DNA of 64,000 bases from Bacteroidia bacterium (GTDB lineage Bacteria > Bacteroidota > Bacteroidia > J057). Shown one piece after another: positions 52,301 to 59,726 of the stretch. The notes below the pieces were generated by a model. The model did no database searches and was not told the DNA's origin. It saw nothing but the letters and a program-made list of their open reading frames with translations. How positions within the stretch are numbered: the first letter of the stretch is position 1; each line of letters begins with the position of its first letter. Position numbers and translations under genes: made by a program. The stretch lies in assembly GCA_030430205.1 (NCBI GenBank), contig JAUIGE010000020.1:1-64000 (forward strand). The letters are read 5' to 3'.

Positions 52301-54391
52301 GCCATCGCTCGCATGCGGATTGGCGCTTATGAGAAGGCCGTCGTGATGAAATACATTAACAATTTATTGGGATGGGGAGATCAGGAATTTGAGCGATACA
52401 GCTGGGAGTCAATCGTTGCTGCGACCAATCTGTATACCTATGCGTACGATTTGTTGGGGGAAAAACCAGTAGATGAAGGAAGCTGCGAAAAGGAAAACCC
52501 TGTCACTTTCCAGGAAATTCAGGATGCCTATCAAAAGGGAAATATTCCTCAATTCCTGCTTGATTTGGAAAACAGCTTGCCAGCGCCAGATTCTGGCCAG
52601 CAAATAAGCTTCGCCCATGTCCCTTTCAATGAATTGAACAGCTACTTCTGCGTGCCTGAGAACAGCCAGTTTCTGACTTACTGGAACAAGGTTCAGGACC
52701 GGCTCTTCAAAATCAGGCATTGCCTGAATATCGACGGGCAGGCGGAGCCTTTGCCTCTTTTTCAGCCGCCCATCGATCCGATGGCCCTGGTCCGTGCCGC
52801 TGCCAGCGGCAGCGATGTGCTTACCAACGCCGCGCAGCTGCCCCAGGCCATCTCTCCTTACCGTTTTCCAACGGTATTGAAAGCCGCGCGGCAGTTTGCG
52901 CAGCAGTTGACACAGCTCGGCCAGCAATTGCTGGCCCTGCTGGAGAAGCGGGATGCAGCCGCGCTGGAGCGGCTGAGGGTGACGCAGGAAAACCAGCTGC
53001 TTACGCTATCGGCTAAGATGTATGAAGATCGCATTGCGATCGCGCAGGCACAAATCGATGCCTTGACCCAGCAACAGCAGACGGCTGATGATACTGCCGC
53101 TCATTATAAAAAACTGGTTAGTGATGGATGGAATGCTGAAGAAAAGGCGCAGGTAGCTTTTAGGGCAATGTCTGTGGTTTCTTTGCTTATAGCTGAAGGC
53201 TTTCATTTTGGCGCTGCTGTTGGTTTTCTCCTACCAAATATATACGGCTTGTCTGATGGAGGAGGTAGTCTCGGAGGTTCTGCAATGGGATTGGCTGGGA
53301 TTGCCACAGATGGAGCTACTGGTTATAGGTATTTATCAGACATCATGGCTGCCTCGGCCAGCTACACCCGGCGTGGCAAAAACTGGGGTTTTCAGCAAAA
53401 ACTGGCTGAGGATGAATCTGCCAGAATAACGATTGCGCTAAAGGGCAGCAATGCTCAACTTTCCCTCGCTCAGGCAGAGCAAATGAGCTACCAGACCGAA
53501 CTTGCCCACATTCAGAAACAGGAAACTTTTTTCAAACAAAAGTTCACCAATCAGGAACTATATGACTGGATGATTGGACGTTTGTCTGCTGTGTATTTTC
53601 AGGCGTATCGCCTGGCGCAGGAGGCAGCGATATCTGCTCAGGCAGCTTATCAGTTTGAGTTAGACAGCACAGATAATTTTATCCAGTTCAATTATTGGGA
53701 CAGCTTGCACAAAGGTTTATTGGCGGGAGAAAGCTTATTGCTTTCCATAGATCAACTAGAGCAAGCCTTCCTCAACAACCACAGGCGCAGCCTGGAGATA
53801 GAGAAAGTCATTTCTCTGTCGACGGTTTTTGCTGAAGCTTTCCAAAGCTTCCGGCAAAGCGGCAGTCAAACTGCCGGACAAATGAGCTTCTTCCTGGAAG
53901 AAGCCTTGTTTGACAAGGACTTTCCCGGGCATTATGCCCGAAAATTGAAGACGGTGTCCGTTTCTATTTCATTCAAAAATGATCCTGAACCATTATCCGA
54001 AATACATGCAACTTTGACTCAAGTCAATAATTATGTGGTGACTTCGGCAGATATCGAAGCCGTAGACTTTCTCCTTCAACTCAATCAGCCTCAATCTTCT
54101 ACAAATACTTCGCCTCCAGCTTCACTCCGTATAGATTGGCTTCCCAATCAGGAGATTGCCATTTCCAAAGGAAAAGATGATCTGGGTATGTTTGCGCTGG
54201 ATTTTTTCCAGGATGAGCGCTATTTCCCTTTTGAGGGAACAGGAGCTATCTCGAAGTGGCAACTGAGCATCCCGCCAGAAAACAACCCGAAATTATTCGG
54301 GCAGATTGATGATGTAATCATTCGCTTGAGGTATACAGCGCTGGATGGCGGATCGGCTTTTAGAGATCAGGTGAAAGCAAAGAGTTCTTAA
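46358..54391 (+). CDS. Tc toxin TcA-type subunit (giant ABC toxin component A)
   Basis: A 2677-aa protein, close in size to Photorhabdus TcdA1. Features in order: an N-terminal VRP1/SpvA-like region with the Cys motif CDCKDCQSIYGPAAYLVDLLR at about residue 160; a neuraminidase-like/ABC-toxin middle section (about 1230-1310: LTDTLFLFARTTS, GGAWSSWQALDLKI); the highly conserved FEGPYGKYFWELFFFAPLL then AERYQVNQQFQQAEKWFQ and YIFNPT at about residue 1890; a Gly-rich hydrophobic channel-tip segment near 2270-2330; and a C-terminal helical TcB-binding domain with ALKGSNAQLSLAQAEQMSYQT. TcA pentamers bind cells and inject the TcB-TcC toxin through a pore. No TcB/TcC genes are in the window. The ATG at 46358 is preferred over an in-frame TTG at 46319. 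No signal peptide is seen. Confidence 0.9.
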   Translation: MATLPKGALSAFLKQNPAFDFQSAQLLDPAYVKKLDFGKLDPAQMLAHLKSRQRLLALGTDAPGADQLQAAGLNSAQQVAQLHEHTFVKTYAEALGGEAQAKAIHQTAITRKAQSQHLWANLRPNPSIHKVKAFADVKAVKTTFESLPGYQEIFGSLDFCDCKDCQSIYGPAAYLVDLLRIIEEGITRPNTDIADGLHFFDRRPDIAQISLTCENTHQLVPYLQIVNEVVGNAMAKELDTKDALYALTQQQYPFGLPFHQPLAQIRAAFEHFKVALSDVYRALDPEQKASAATAREALHISVEEKAMYTAAPTDQLEDKMIACYDVPLKEGYWGGLYKAAVFMEKTGLSRSELASLLHQNLHTEELASEDIPHTFFINQSLKSKQFLDIRPNTTDPGSPFEEVGPPTLPTFERLNTFIRLANKLNWSYEDLNWVLTSVQGSHAPDKIDDTLEQLAQVQTLAQKLHWELPKLCSLWFDIKTIGRGSGSISEAPFDQLFNNHRLLANDAVGIYRPASAGEKAVFQNPLYQDDSLIWLVQGTETAKGLQLPSAEKQKQALLILSAIPAHYEELTALAQALWGKAGAQNQSLLIPLTVGRLSALYRHASLARALHMLVPTYLELLLQMGIGAVESLTPAQVGDILQTAEWLNQADLGVYDISFIETGKPNPFVKEAYTEKSLLAFLHSLLPKLQKDRIHAHGFAHHSISKESSRKVFENLLTAGFIDQLGLFQKPPGDEAEVIFKGISSFKEKPKEKRYVMDRLNKYAQDQLNSFGSEVANLMGFSAEISAALCVGVSSLLGQTSLFQYMGLRPLFSMAAEMVLTPPKNKRKEEQHLHANKLREIFNAQNFEIDLSKDLKIEYQAPGKWRIEDKGNDHTFFASLDENQDKLFILAKVGHANAKEISEEVGTYFNVLARYALLAEQLHLDTADLSLLFMRPQAFSITDPQSLKINDIRQVAALKQLQAAFDDKQGRLLAFLLLSWGDSVSDADRLTALQAVTGWQAAQAKILIEAFYQQVSACKTVAQLRQLQAVFDILEKMGLGMESLMSVSDLKTMPVSPVYWLVYQEIASLLRTAIKAKVTEKAWPAAQQAIDQPVLEATRDALVSVAVWKLGKRYPSIQHGRNLYEFLLIDVENAGCRQISYVKQALNSAQLYLQRCRLGEEENVAIQPDHIPAVWWEWIMNYRIWQANREIFLYPENYLDPSLRKDKTALFQQLEQSLMQGQLSDSLVESSFRKYLDGLMKLASLEYVDAYHASVKGQAGLLTDTLFLFARTTSQPYEYYYISQPEGGAWSSWQALDLKIQGKYITPVYAFNRLFIFWVEQQKQQDTDPTAKAKSNGSPPKMSLYKMAIKYSYQTLDGKWSGPQAVKMDPGSRQENEKLIYAKTEALDGELSFAYGSMLDMHWHKVAALLVDNAEAAEKLLLFYGPLLESQRYGYLAEADFKPTGDNRLDELRQSDLQVAGKLLQVIAAHQNGNQLLKTQMVFDENLKASHLLDGHEYLLFTGKGAKRSAPVFRPLIDAHLRKLAIIPSNEPVYDNYRGGIADGPGQIKPAQKVTAASLGEILNDFFAAMQNASGEKFSEISTSIDGMSGKVRDAMRDALAKQLVIELKQNKYVDEKGVVQPKIFGISAAAFKAEMPSLRDVEEGKDLLESKEILNYVKSTAGTPVLFNKLDDTGLSSFDVKNQPGWFVLQNGAETFLVKTKALPKLSSALKLAQPEMPFNPNSFTFFTRVPVAAKDLSTQIFRNLQGLKLLDSQGKVNVQNVVSFDFSTFPKAYKVAISIKGKKENYPENLDDNDLQALKATLLSKPISMAYEAEGFNNPDLSYQLNKLNFEVERLSSHVAPALSGKLFAEGIDGLLTLASQEKPAQSKYNFDRLQASPMISSRPAIADGDQVPFEGPYGKYFWELFFFAPLLVAERYQVNQQFQQAEKWFQYIFNPTIPATSGYWQFLPFRKHKLESLKHQLTNSAEIKAYDDDPFDPHAIARMRIGAYEKAVVMKYINNLLGWGDQEFERYSWESIVAATNLYTYAYDLLGEKPVDEGSCEKENPVTFQEIQDAYQKGNIPQFLLDLENSLPAPDSGQQISFAHVPFNELNSYFCVPENSQFLTYWNKVQDRLFKIRHCLNIDGQAEPLPLFQPPIDPMALVRAAASGSDVLTNAAQLPQAISPYRFPTVLKAARQFAQQLTQLGQQLLALLEKRDAAALERLRVTQENQLLTLSAKMYEDRIAIAQAQIDALTQQQQTADDTAAHYKKLVSDGWNAEEKAQVAFRAMSVVSLLIAEGFHFGAAVGFLLPNIYGLSDGGGSLGGSAMGLAGIATDGATGYRYLSDIMAASASYTRRGKNWGFQQKLAEDESARITIALKGSNAQLSLAQAEQMSYQTELAHIQKQETFFKQKFTNQELYDWMIGRLSAVYFQAYRLAQEAAISAQAAYQFELDSTDNFIQFNYWDSLHKGLLAGESLLLSIDQLEQAFLNNHRRSLEIEKVISLSTVFAEAFQSFRQSGSQTAGQMSFFLEEALFDKDFPGHYARKLKTVSVSISFKNDPEPLSEIHATLTQVNNYVVTSADIEAVDFLLQLNQPQSSTNTSPPASLRIDWLPNQEIAISKGKDDLGMFALDFFQDERYFPFEGTGAISKWQLSIPPENNPKLFGQIDDVIIRLRYTALDGGSAFRDQVKAKSS

Positions 54392-54398
54392 ACAACAA

Positions 54399-54425
54399 AA
54401 AGCCCCAGCCAAAGGCCGGGGCTTT
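54399..54425. terminator. Bidirectional terminator between the TcA gene and the T9SS cargo gene
   Basis: AAAGCCCCAGCC - AAA - GGCCGGGGCTTT: a 12-bp stem with one A-C mismatch, A-run on the left and T-run on the right, between convergent genes. Confidence 0.9.
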
Positions 54426-54449
54426 CCCAAAGGGATAACTTCCTACATC

Positions 54450-57035
54450 TTACTTCCGAATTAAGATTTTTTGCGAATCTATGATATCGCCTTTTGCGTC
54501 CCGGATATTGACGATATAGATACCGTCAGGGACTTTATGTAAAACAATGCTTGTTTCCATTTCCTGCGTGACTGGGTGAGTCAGCACGCGCTGTCCAAGT
54601 ACATTGACCATTTCGATGGTGGTGCCTTCATGAAGCGTTTTTCCACGTACATGGAGGCGATCGCTCGCCGGGACAGGATAGATCATAAAGGATGCATCCT
54701 CATGAATGTGCTCTCTCGCCTCCCTTTTGCCATCGCTGCCACCTCCTCCGGTAACCCCAATAATTGGGCAATGAGCGGGCATGCAGATCGGCGCAGTGAA
54801 TCCACTCCTCGTACCGTCAGGGCATACAGACTGTACCTGCCATGAGAAACAGTTGATGTGAAGGGCGCTCACTTCGAATTCAGTGTCTGTCACATTGTAG
54901 ATATTGGATACACCCCAGGTGGAATGACAGCAGTTGGGGTCATTTACATTGATGACAACATTGTAGCTGGCAGCATTGGGCACAGGGTCCCAGGTGACGA
55001 AAACATCGTTGCCAAAGCCATAACATCTGGTATTGGTAGGGAGTGTCGGTGTACAGCATTCGTAGAGGAAAGAGTCAACCCAAACACAACCTGTGCAGGT
55101 ATCTGTGACAGTCACAGTGTAGGTAATACCTGGGAAAGCTACTATGGCATGGCCTGAATAAGTGGTATTTCCATCTGTCCATACGATGACATAACAACTA
55201 TCATTCGGATCGAAAGGATCGCCAACGATGTCGCCGCTTTCATCTTCTATCCATAAAGGATACTGACCATCCACACAGGGATCACAGGCGGTGGTATCTC
55301 CTATTCCGCCGGAGGTACTGCGGTATCCACTGCTGTTGTTTAGGTACTGCTCGATGGTAGCGCGATTTGCTGCTTTCTGAGGAGAAATGCCTCCACCGCC
55401 GGTCTGGTTGTCTCCATTGACCTGGTTTTCACAGCAGGAAGCGAGCGTAAGCTCTTCGCAGCAGCGGTAGAGGAAAGAATCCCTCCATACACAATGTGCA
55501 CAGGTATCATATACCGTTACATAGTAGGTGACACCTGGATAAGCAATAATTGCCCAATCCTGGACCGTAACATTTCCATCAGTCCACTCGATGATGTAGC
55601 AGTCGGAATAGGGATTGAAAGGATCTCCAATAACGGAACCATTCTCATCTTCTATCCATAATGGATACTGACCATCTACGCATGGATCACAGGAGGTTGT
55701 ATCTCCCACGCCTCCACGGGCGCTGCTGCTGGATCCATAGAGGTATTCATCCACTTTTTTGCGGTTATCCTCATATAAAGGATTGGGCGTAGTGCCACCT
55801 GTCTGGTTGTCGTCATCCAGATGATTTTCGCAGCAGGAAGCCAAATTGTACTCTTCTTCACATTCGCAATACACCACTGTAAGGGAATAAGTCCCTATGG
55901 CTACGCCATTGAATGGACAGGCATCATCCTGTACCTGTACAGTAAAGAAATAGGTGCCAATGGCGGTTGGAGTCCAGGTGAAAGTACCTGAAGGAAACAT
56001 GCCGCCCTGATTGATAATCGGGAAGGTAGCGCCGGGGATTTCTCCACCATAAGTCATCGTGACATTGTCTCCATCTATGTCATTAGAGATGATTTGCAGG
56101 CTAAAGGGATCGCCCAGACAGATACTGTCCGTGACACAGTCAATCACACCACTGGCGCATGATACCGTCGGATTGGTATTGGAGCACGAATCCACATTGA
56201 TTTGTAAATCCCGTAAAACCGTTCCGATCAGTTGACCATTGCGGTACTCTTGTACCAGGACTGTCATGACAGTCACTTCACCCGCCACCGTGGGCGTAAA
56301 GGTGATGGTTCCTGTATTGCCATTTATGGCAACCGGAGGGGTAGAAGTCAGAGGTTGTTGTTCTGTATAAGGGAAATTGTAGGTGATATTGGATGTGGCA
56401 CCTTGTCTTGGGAATATAAGGGAGAATGCCAGGGAGTCTCCATCAACATCTGTAACGGAGTGATTATAGGAAAAAGGCTGGTTAGCACAGGCATATAGGA
56501 TAGGGATGCGATTGAATACGGGAGAGCTATTGACAAGCAGGTTTGGGGTATTCAAAGTCGCTTCTATATACATTTGGGGAGACCCAACGATGGTCGTGAT
56601 ATCCTGACCATTACGCGCACTCAGGCCTGTGCCTAAGGGTTGATCACTCATCCAAAATAGCCAGCTGGTACATTGGCAGGGGAGTGTGACAGTATCCTGG
56701 TAGATATACTCTTCATATACTTCAAATGGCGGGTGCTCCTGGCCACATCCCGGGCTGGTCGGGCAGAGCGGTGTAATCAGGTTAGGGCCATTTACCAGGG
56801 GTAAGACATAACTGGCTGTCATATTACAGCCTTGTACATTTAAGTCATAATCGGGACTCGCAGAGGCACTTCCATGGCCACAATCACGGTAAAGCGTGAA
56901 AGTAAATACATAGGCATTGTTGCCTACAGATTCATAAGTCAGGTCAGCACCTGCAAGGTGCGTCGCAGAAACATTCGTGGTCCAACAGCAAAGGCAGAAT
57001 GCCAGTACACTGAGTAAGAAGGAATAAGTTTTCAT
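54450..57035 (-). CDS. Secreted Cys-rich protein with T9SS sorting domain
   Basis: An 861-aa protein: signal peptide (MKTYSFLLSVLAFCLCC, cut near VSA), then a beta-rich region opening THLAGADLTYESVGNNAYVF, a common start of Bacteroidota gliding/surface proteins. Two PKD/Ig-like domains follow (DVDGDSLAFSL and DIDGDNVTM). Residues of about 400-640 hold two copies of a Cys-rich module of about 125 residues (CCEN...NQTGG...GDTT.CDPCVDGQYPLWIEDE.G...CVW.DSFLY.CC). An Fn3-like domain and a type A T9SS sorting domain (YPVPASDRLHVRG ... GIYIVNIRDAKGDIIDSQKILIRK) complete it. Function unknown. Confidence 0.85.
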   Translation of the reverse strand: MKTYSFLLSVLAFCLCCWTTNVSATHLAGADLTYESVGNNAYVFTFTLYRDCGHGSASASPDYDLNVQGCNMTASYVLPLVNGPNLITPLCPTSPGCGQEHPPFEVYEEYIYQDTVTLPCQCTSWLFWMSDQPLGTGLSARNGQDITTIVGSPQMYIEATLNTPNLLVNSSPVFNRIPILYACANQPFSYNHSVTDVDGDSLAFSLIFPRQGATSNITYNFPYTEQQPLTSTPPVAINGNTGTITFTPTVAGEVTVMTVLVQEYRNGQLIGTVLRDLQINVDSCSNTNPTVSCASGVIDCVTDSICLGDPFSLQIISNDIDGDNVTMTYGGEIPGATFPIINQGGMFPSGTFTWTPTAIGTYFFTVQVQDDACPFNGVAIGTYSLTVVYCECEEEYNLASCCENHLDDDNQTGGTTPNPLYEDNRKKVDEYLYGSSSSARGGVGDTTSCDPCVDGQYPLWIEDENGSVIGDPFNPYSDCYIIEWTDGNVTVQDWAIIAYPGVTYYVTVYDTCAHCVWRDSFLYRCCEELTLASCCENQVNGDNQTGGGGISPQKAANRATIEQYLNNSSGYRSTSGGIGDTTACDPCVDGQYPLWIEDESGDIVGDPFDPNDSCYVIVWTDGNTTYSGHAIVAFPGITYTVTVTDTCTGCVWVDSFLYECCTPTLPTNTRCYGFGNDVFVTWDPVPNAASYNVVINVNDPNCCHSTWGVSNIYNVTDTEFEVSALHINCFSWQVQSVCPDGTRSGFTAPICMPAHCPIIGVTGGGGSDGKREAREHIHEDASFMIYPVPASDRLHVRGKTLHEGTTIEMVNVLGQRVLTHPVTQEMETSIVLHKVPDGIYIVNIRDAKGDIIDSQKILIRK

Positions 57036-57589
57036 GAGAATAATTGGTTAAGGTGAACAAGAAAATGAAGGCAGTCTTCTTCCAGCCGGTTGGGGGCCAC
57101 TGTGATATATCCCACCGGCAAAAATCAATACTGTACACGCTGTCTGAAAATACCAGAGTCAGTACCCTGGAAAGACTTCGGACGTTAATGAATAATCCAA
57201 AAGTGCACAAGCCTGAGGCCTTGTTCAATTACATTTTATGCGCTGGATTCACGCTGCTTTTTCCCTGATATTATCCTTCTCTAAATTCCTGATGAGCCTG
57301 GTAGAAACCTATATAACCTGGCCAAAAGCATAGGTTTTAATGGTTTTTAAAAGGAATGGTAGCTTTATTTTTCCAAAAACAAAAATACTCATAAGCCACT
57401 GAATACAAGTGATTTATGATCATTTTGCTCTATGTGTTTTTTGTAAAAAGAAAAGGGAATGGGGTTGAATCTTCCTTTTCCCTCCATGCAGTTGAAAACG
57501 CATTTGCACAAGCGAAAAAGCCCATTACACAAAATCCGCTTTATCCGTTTACAATCTCTTTTTTCTCTTCTGCAATTGGAAAAAAAACG
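57036..57589. other. Gene-free stretch, about 550 bp
   Basis: Between two minus-strand T9SS cargo genes. Short plus-strand frames exist but lack RBS and family signatures, and one overlaps the endonuclease gene in antisense. I see no clear terminator, RNA gene or repeat here. Confidence 0.5.
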
Positions 57590-58660
57590 CTATTCCTTAA
57601 CAACTTTCATCCATTTCTCCTCCCCCATCGAGCTAATCCTTAAGATATAATAGCCGGAAGGAAGGCCTTCAGCATCAACAATTGTTTGGCGTTCCAGCGG
57701 CATTTCCCGCAGCATCCGTCCCTGAAAATCATACAATTTCAGCTTGCCCACAGGCCGCTCAGCCTGAAGGTACCATGCTTCTTGAGCCAGGTTATTTTCC
57801 AGGCGAATACCATTTTGGACGAAAAAATCCAGGGCTGTATTGACATTCATGCAGTTGGTATCGCCAGAGGCGTAGGTGGCATCGGGCATAAAAAATGCCC
57901 GGCGGGCAAGGCTGCTGTCCAGCACAAAGGGATTGTGATTTCCCTGAATAAGATGAATCAGGCTGTCGCGTCTGCGTTCTGTCGCATCAGGAGGATCCTG
58001 ATAATGCCATTGGAGGAGAATATCCTTTTGGACAGGGAAAAAGTTGGGGTCTTCGCTATTGGCGGTACTTTGGTAGGTGGCATAAAAATAGAAGATGGTG
58101 CGGGCGATATTGCCCTTCATCTCCTCCCGTGGTTCCCACTGGCAGTCTTCGGTGTCACGCTCGCTATAAGCGTCGATATTGCTGCTGGGTATGCTGCTTT
58201 GGGAATTGCCCAAATAGTACCAGGTCTCAGTATCGCTGTCAGCGATTTCGTTGTAGCGGCAATTTCCGCGGTCGGAATTTACATTCACCTTACAAGGGTA
58301 GAGGTTGTACATATCGCCACGTTCGGGCTCAGAGCCAGCGCCTTTGGCTTGCGGATAAATATGCTCAGCATTCAGCCCTGCGCCGTTTTGATAAGCCGAC
58401 TGGCTGGGGTCATCGTTGGGGTCCAGAGTCACCGTAAAACCCGTATACACACAAGAAAGGTCATTTCCCACATTATCTACCTGGCTATAGAGTATATCTC
58501 TGGCGTCATTATAGCCCTGGTATTTCGTGGGCGTGTATTGCGCCTGCAAGGCGTTGATCAGCGGCTGACCAAATTTGCACGGCTCAATGAAAAATTGAGC
58601 CTGAGTCATTAAGCTACAAAAGCTTAACAGAAGGAGGACAATTGAAAGTTTCTTAATCAT
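57590..58660 (-). CDS. Secreted endonuclease I-family nuclease with T9SS sorting domain
   Basis: A 356-aa protein: signal peptide (MIKKLSIVLLLLSFCSLMTQAQ), an endonuclease I domain at about residues 40-260 with the catalytic NAEHIYPQAKGAGSEPERGDMYNLYPCKVNVNSDRGN (His and metal-binding Asn/Asp) and GNIARTIFYFYATY. The last 70 residues are a type A T9SS sorting domain (PVGKLKLYDFQGRMLREM ... GYYILRISSMGEEKWMKVVKE). Such nucleases degrade extracellular DNA for nutrients or biofilm control. Confidence 0.9.
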   Translation of the reverse strand: MIKKLSIVLLLLSFCSLMTQAQFFIEPCKFGQPLINALQAQYTPTKYQGYNDARDILYSQVDNVGNDLSCVYTGFTVTLDPNDDPSQSAYQNGAGLNAEHIYPQAKGAGSEPERGDMYNLYPCKVNVNSDRGNCRYNEIADSDTETWYYLGNSQSSIPSSNIDAYSERDTEDCQWEPREEMKGNIARTIFYFYATYQSTANSEDPNFFPVQKDILLQWHYQDPPDATERRRDSLIHLIQGNHNPFVLDSSLARRAFFMPDATYASGDTNCMNVNTALDFFVQNGIRLENNLAQEAWYLQAERPVGKLKLYDFQGRMLREMPLERQTIVDAEGLPSGYYILRISSMGEEKWMKVVKE

Positions 58661-58730
58661 GGGCGAAAGTTAAGGAAAATCAGGATTAACTCTTGCGCTT
58701 ACAAAGGCACAAGTAAAAACGTTTTTTCCC

Positions 58731-58738
58731 TATCTTTG
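58731..58738 (+). promoter_or_regulatory. -7 promoter box of purC
   Basis: TATCTTTG matches TAnnTTTG, 56 bases upstream of the purC ATG. The transcript would include the heptamer tract that follows. Confidence 0.5.
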
Positions 58739-58750
58739 CCCCTCAATTTC

Positions 58751-58790
58751 AACCCAAAACACGAAACCCGAAACTCAAAACTCGAAACTC
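58751..58790 (+). repeat. Heptamer tract before purC
   Basis: AACCCAAAACACGAAACCCG then AAACTCAAAACTCGAAACTC: RAAACYC units in the sense orientation of purC, ending 3 bases before its ATG, so it occupies the RBS position. Confidence 0.92.
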
Positions 58791-58793
58791 CTC

Positions 58794-59726
58794 ATGCTGG
58801 CAGATACCCATTTCCAATTTCCCGGACAAATCAGTAAATACAGCGGCAAGGTCCGCGATGTCTACAACATCAACAATGAGTTGATGGTCATCGTGGCTTC
58901 GGACCGCATTTCCGCTTTTGACCATATATTGCCTCGCCCGATTCCTTACAAAGGACAGGTGCTGAACCAGACGGCAGCGCATTTTTTTGAGGCAGTGAAA
59001 GGGGAGATCCCCTCTCATGTCATATCGGTGCCCGATCCCAATGTGACCATTGGCTTGTATTGCAAGCCTTTTCCGGTGGAAGTGGTGATCCGGGCATACC
59101 TCGCAGGCCATGCCTGGCGTGTCTACCGCGACGGCGGTCGCGAGATATGTGGCGTGACCCTGCCTGACGGCCTTAAGCAAAGCGACCGCTTGCCTGAACC
59201 CATCATCACGCCGGCTACCAAGTCTACCATCGGTCACGATGAAGACATCAGCGAAGCTGACATCCTGCGTTCAGGCCTGATAGATGAGGAAGATTGGGCA
59301 AGAATCAGGCATTATGCCCTGCAGCTTTTCCAGAGAGGGACGGAAATGGCTGCCCGCCAGGGCCTCATCCTGGTAGACACCAAATACGAATTTGGTACCC
59401 ACAATGAAGATGTTTACCTCATAGATGAGATACATACACCCGACTCTTCCCGCTACTTCTATGCAGAAGGCTACGAGGAGCGACAAGCCCGGGGCGAAGC
59501 CCAAAAGCAACTCTCCAAAGAGTTTGTGCGCGAATGGCTCATGCAAAACGACTTCCAGGGCCTCGATGGCCAGCAAATGCCTGTCATGCCCGATGACTTC
59601 CTGCACCAGGTCACCGATCGCTATATAGAGCTATATGAAAAGGTCACGGGCAAAAGTTTTGTGAAAGGTGGGCTTGAGAATATTGAGGAGAGGATTTATG
59701 AGAATGTGATGGCGGAGATTGGTTAA
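58794..59726 (+). CDS. purC: Phosphoribosylaminoimidazole-succinocarboxamide synthase
   Basis: A 310-aa SAICAR synthetase of the longer (PurC type II) form. Motifs: SGKVRDVYNI, VIVASDRISAFDHILPRPIPYKGQVLNQ, EVVIRAYLAGHAWR, and LVDTKYEFGT with DEIHTPDSSRYF. It joins aspartate to CAIR with ATP in purine synthesis. The leader holds a heptamer-repeat tract immediately upstream of the start. Its stop overlaps the convergent O-antigen ligase-like gene by four bases. Confidence 0.96.
   Translation: MLADTHFQFPGQISKYSGKVRDVYNINNELMVIVASDRISAFDHILPRPIPYKGQVLNQTAAHFFEAVKGEIPSHVISVPDPNVTIGLYCKPFPVEVVIRAYLAGHAWRVYRDGGREICGVTLPDGLKQSDRLPEPIITPATKSTIGHDEDISEADILRSGLIDEEDWARIRHYALQLFQRGTEMAARQGLILVDTKYEFGTHNEDVYLIDEIHTPDSSRYFYAEGYEERQARGEAQKQLSKEFVREWLMQNDFQGLDGQQMPVMPDDFLHQVTDRYIELYEKVTGKSFVKGGLENIEERIYENVMAEIG

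Noticed and set aside
57044..57268. Small plus-strand ORF in the 550-bp gap
   Set aside because: No RBS or promoter box, odd composition, no family resemblance.
57686..58612. Plus-strand ORF of 308 codons
   Set aside because: Antisense of the endonuclease I gene, which has signal peptide, catalytic motif and T9SS tail.
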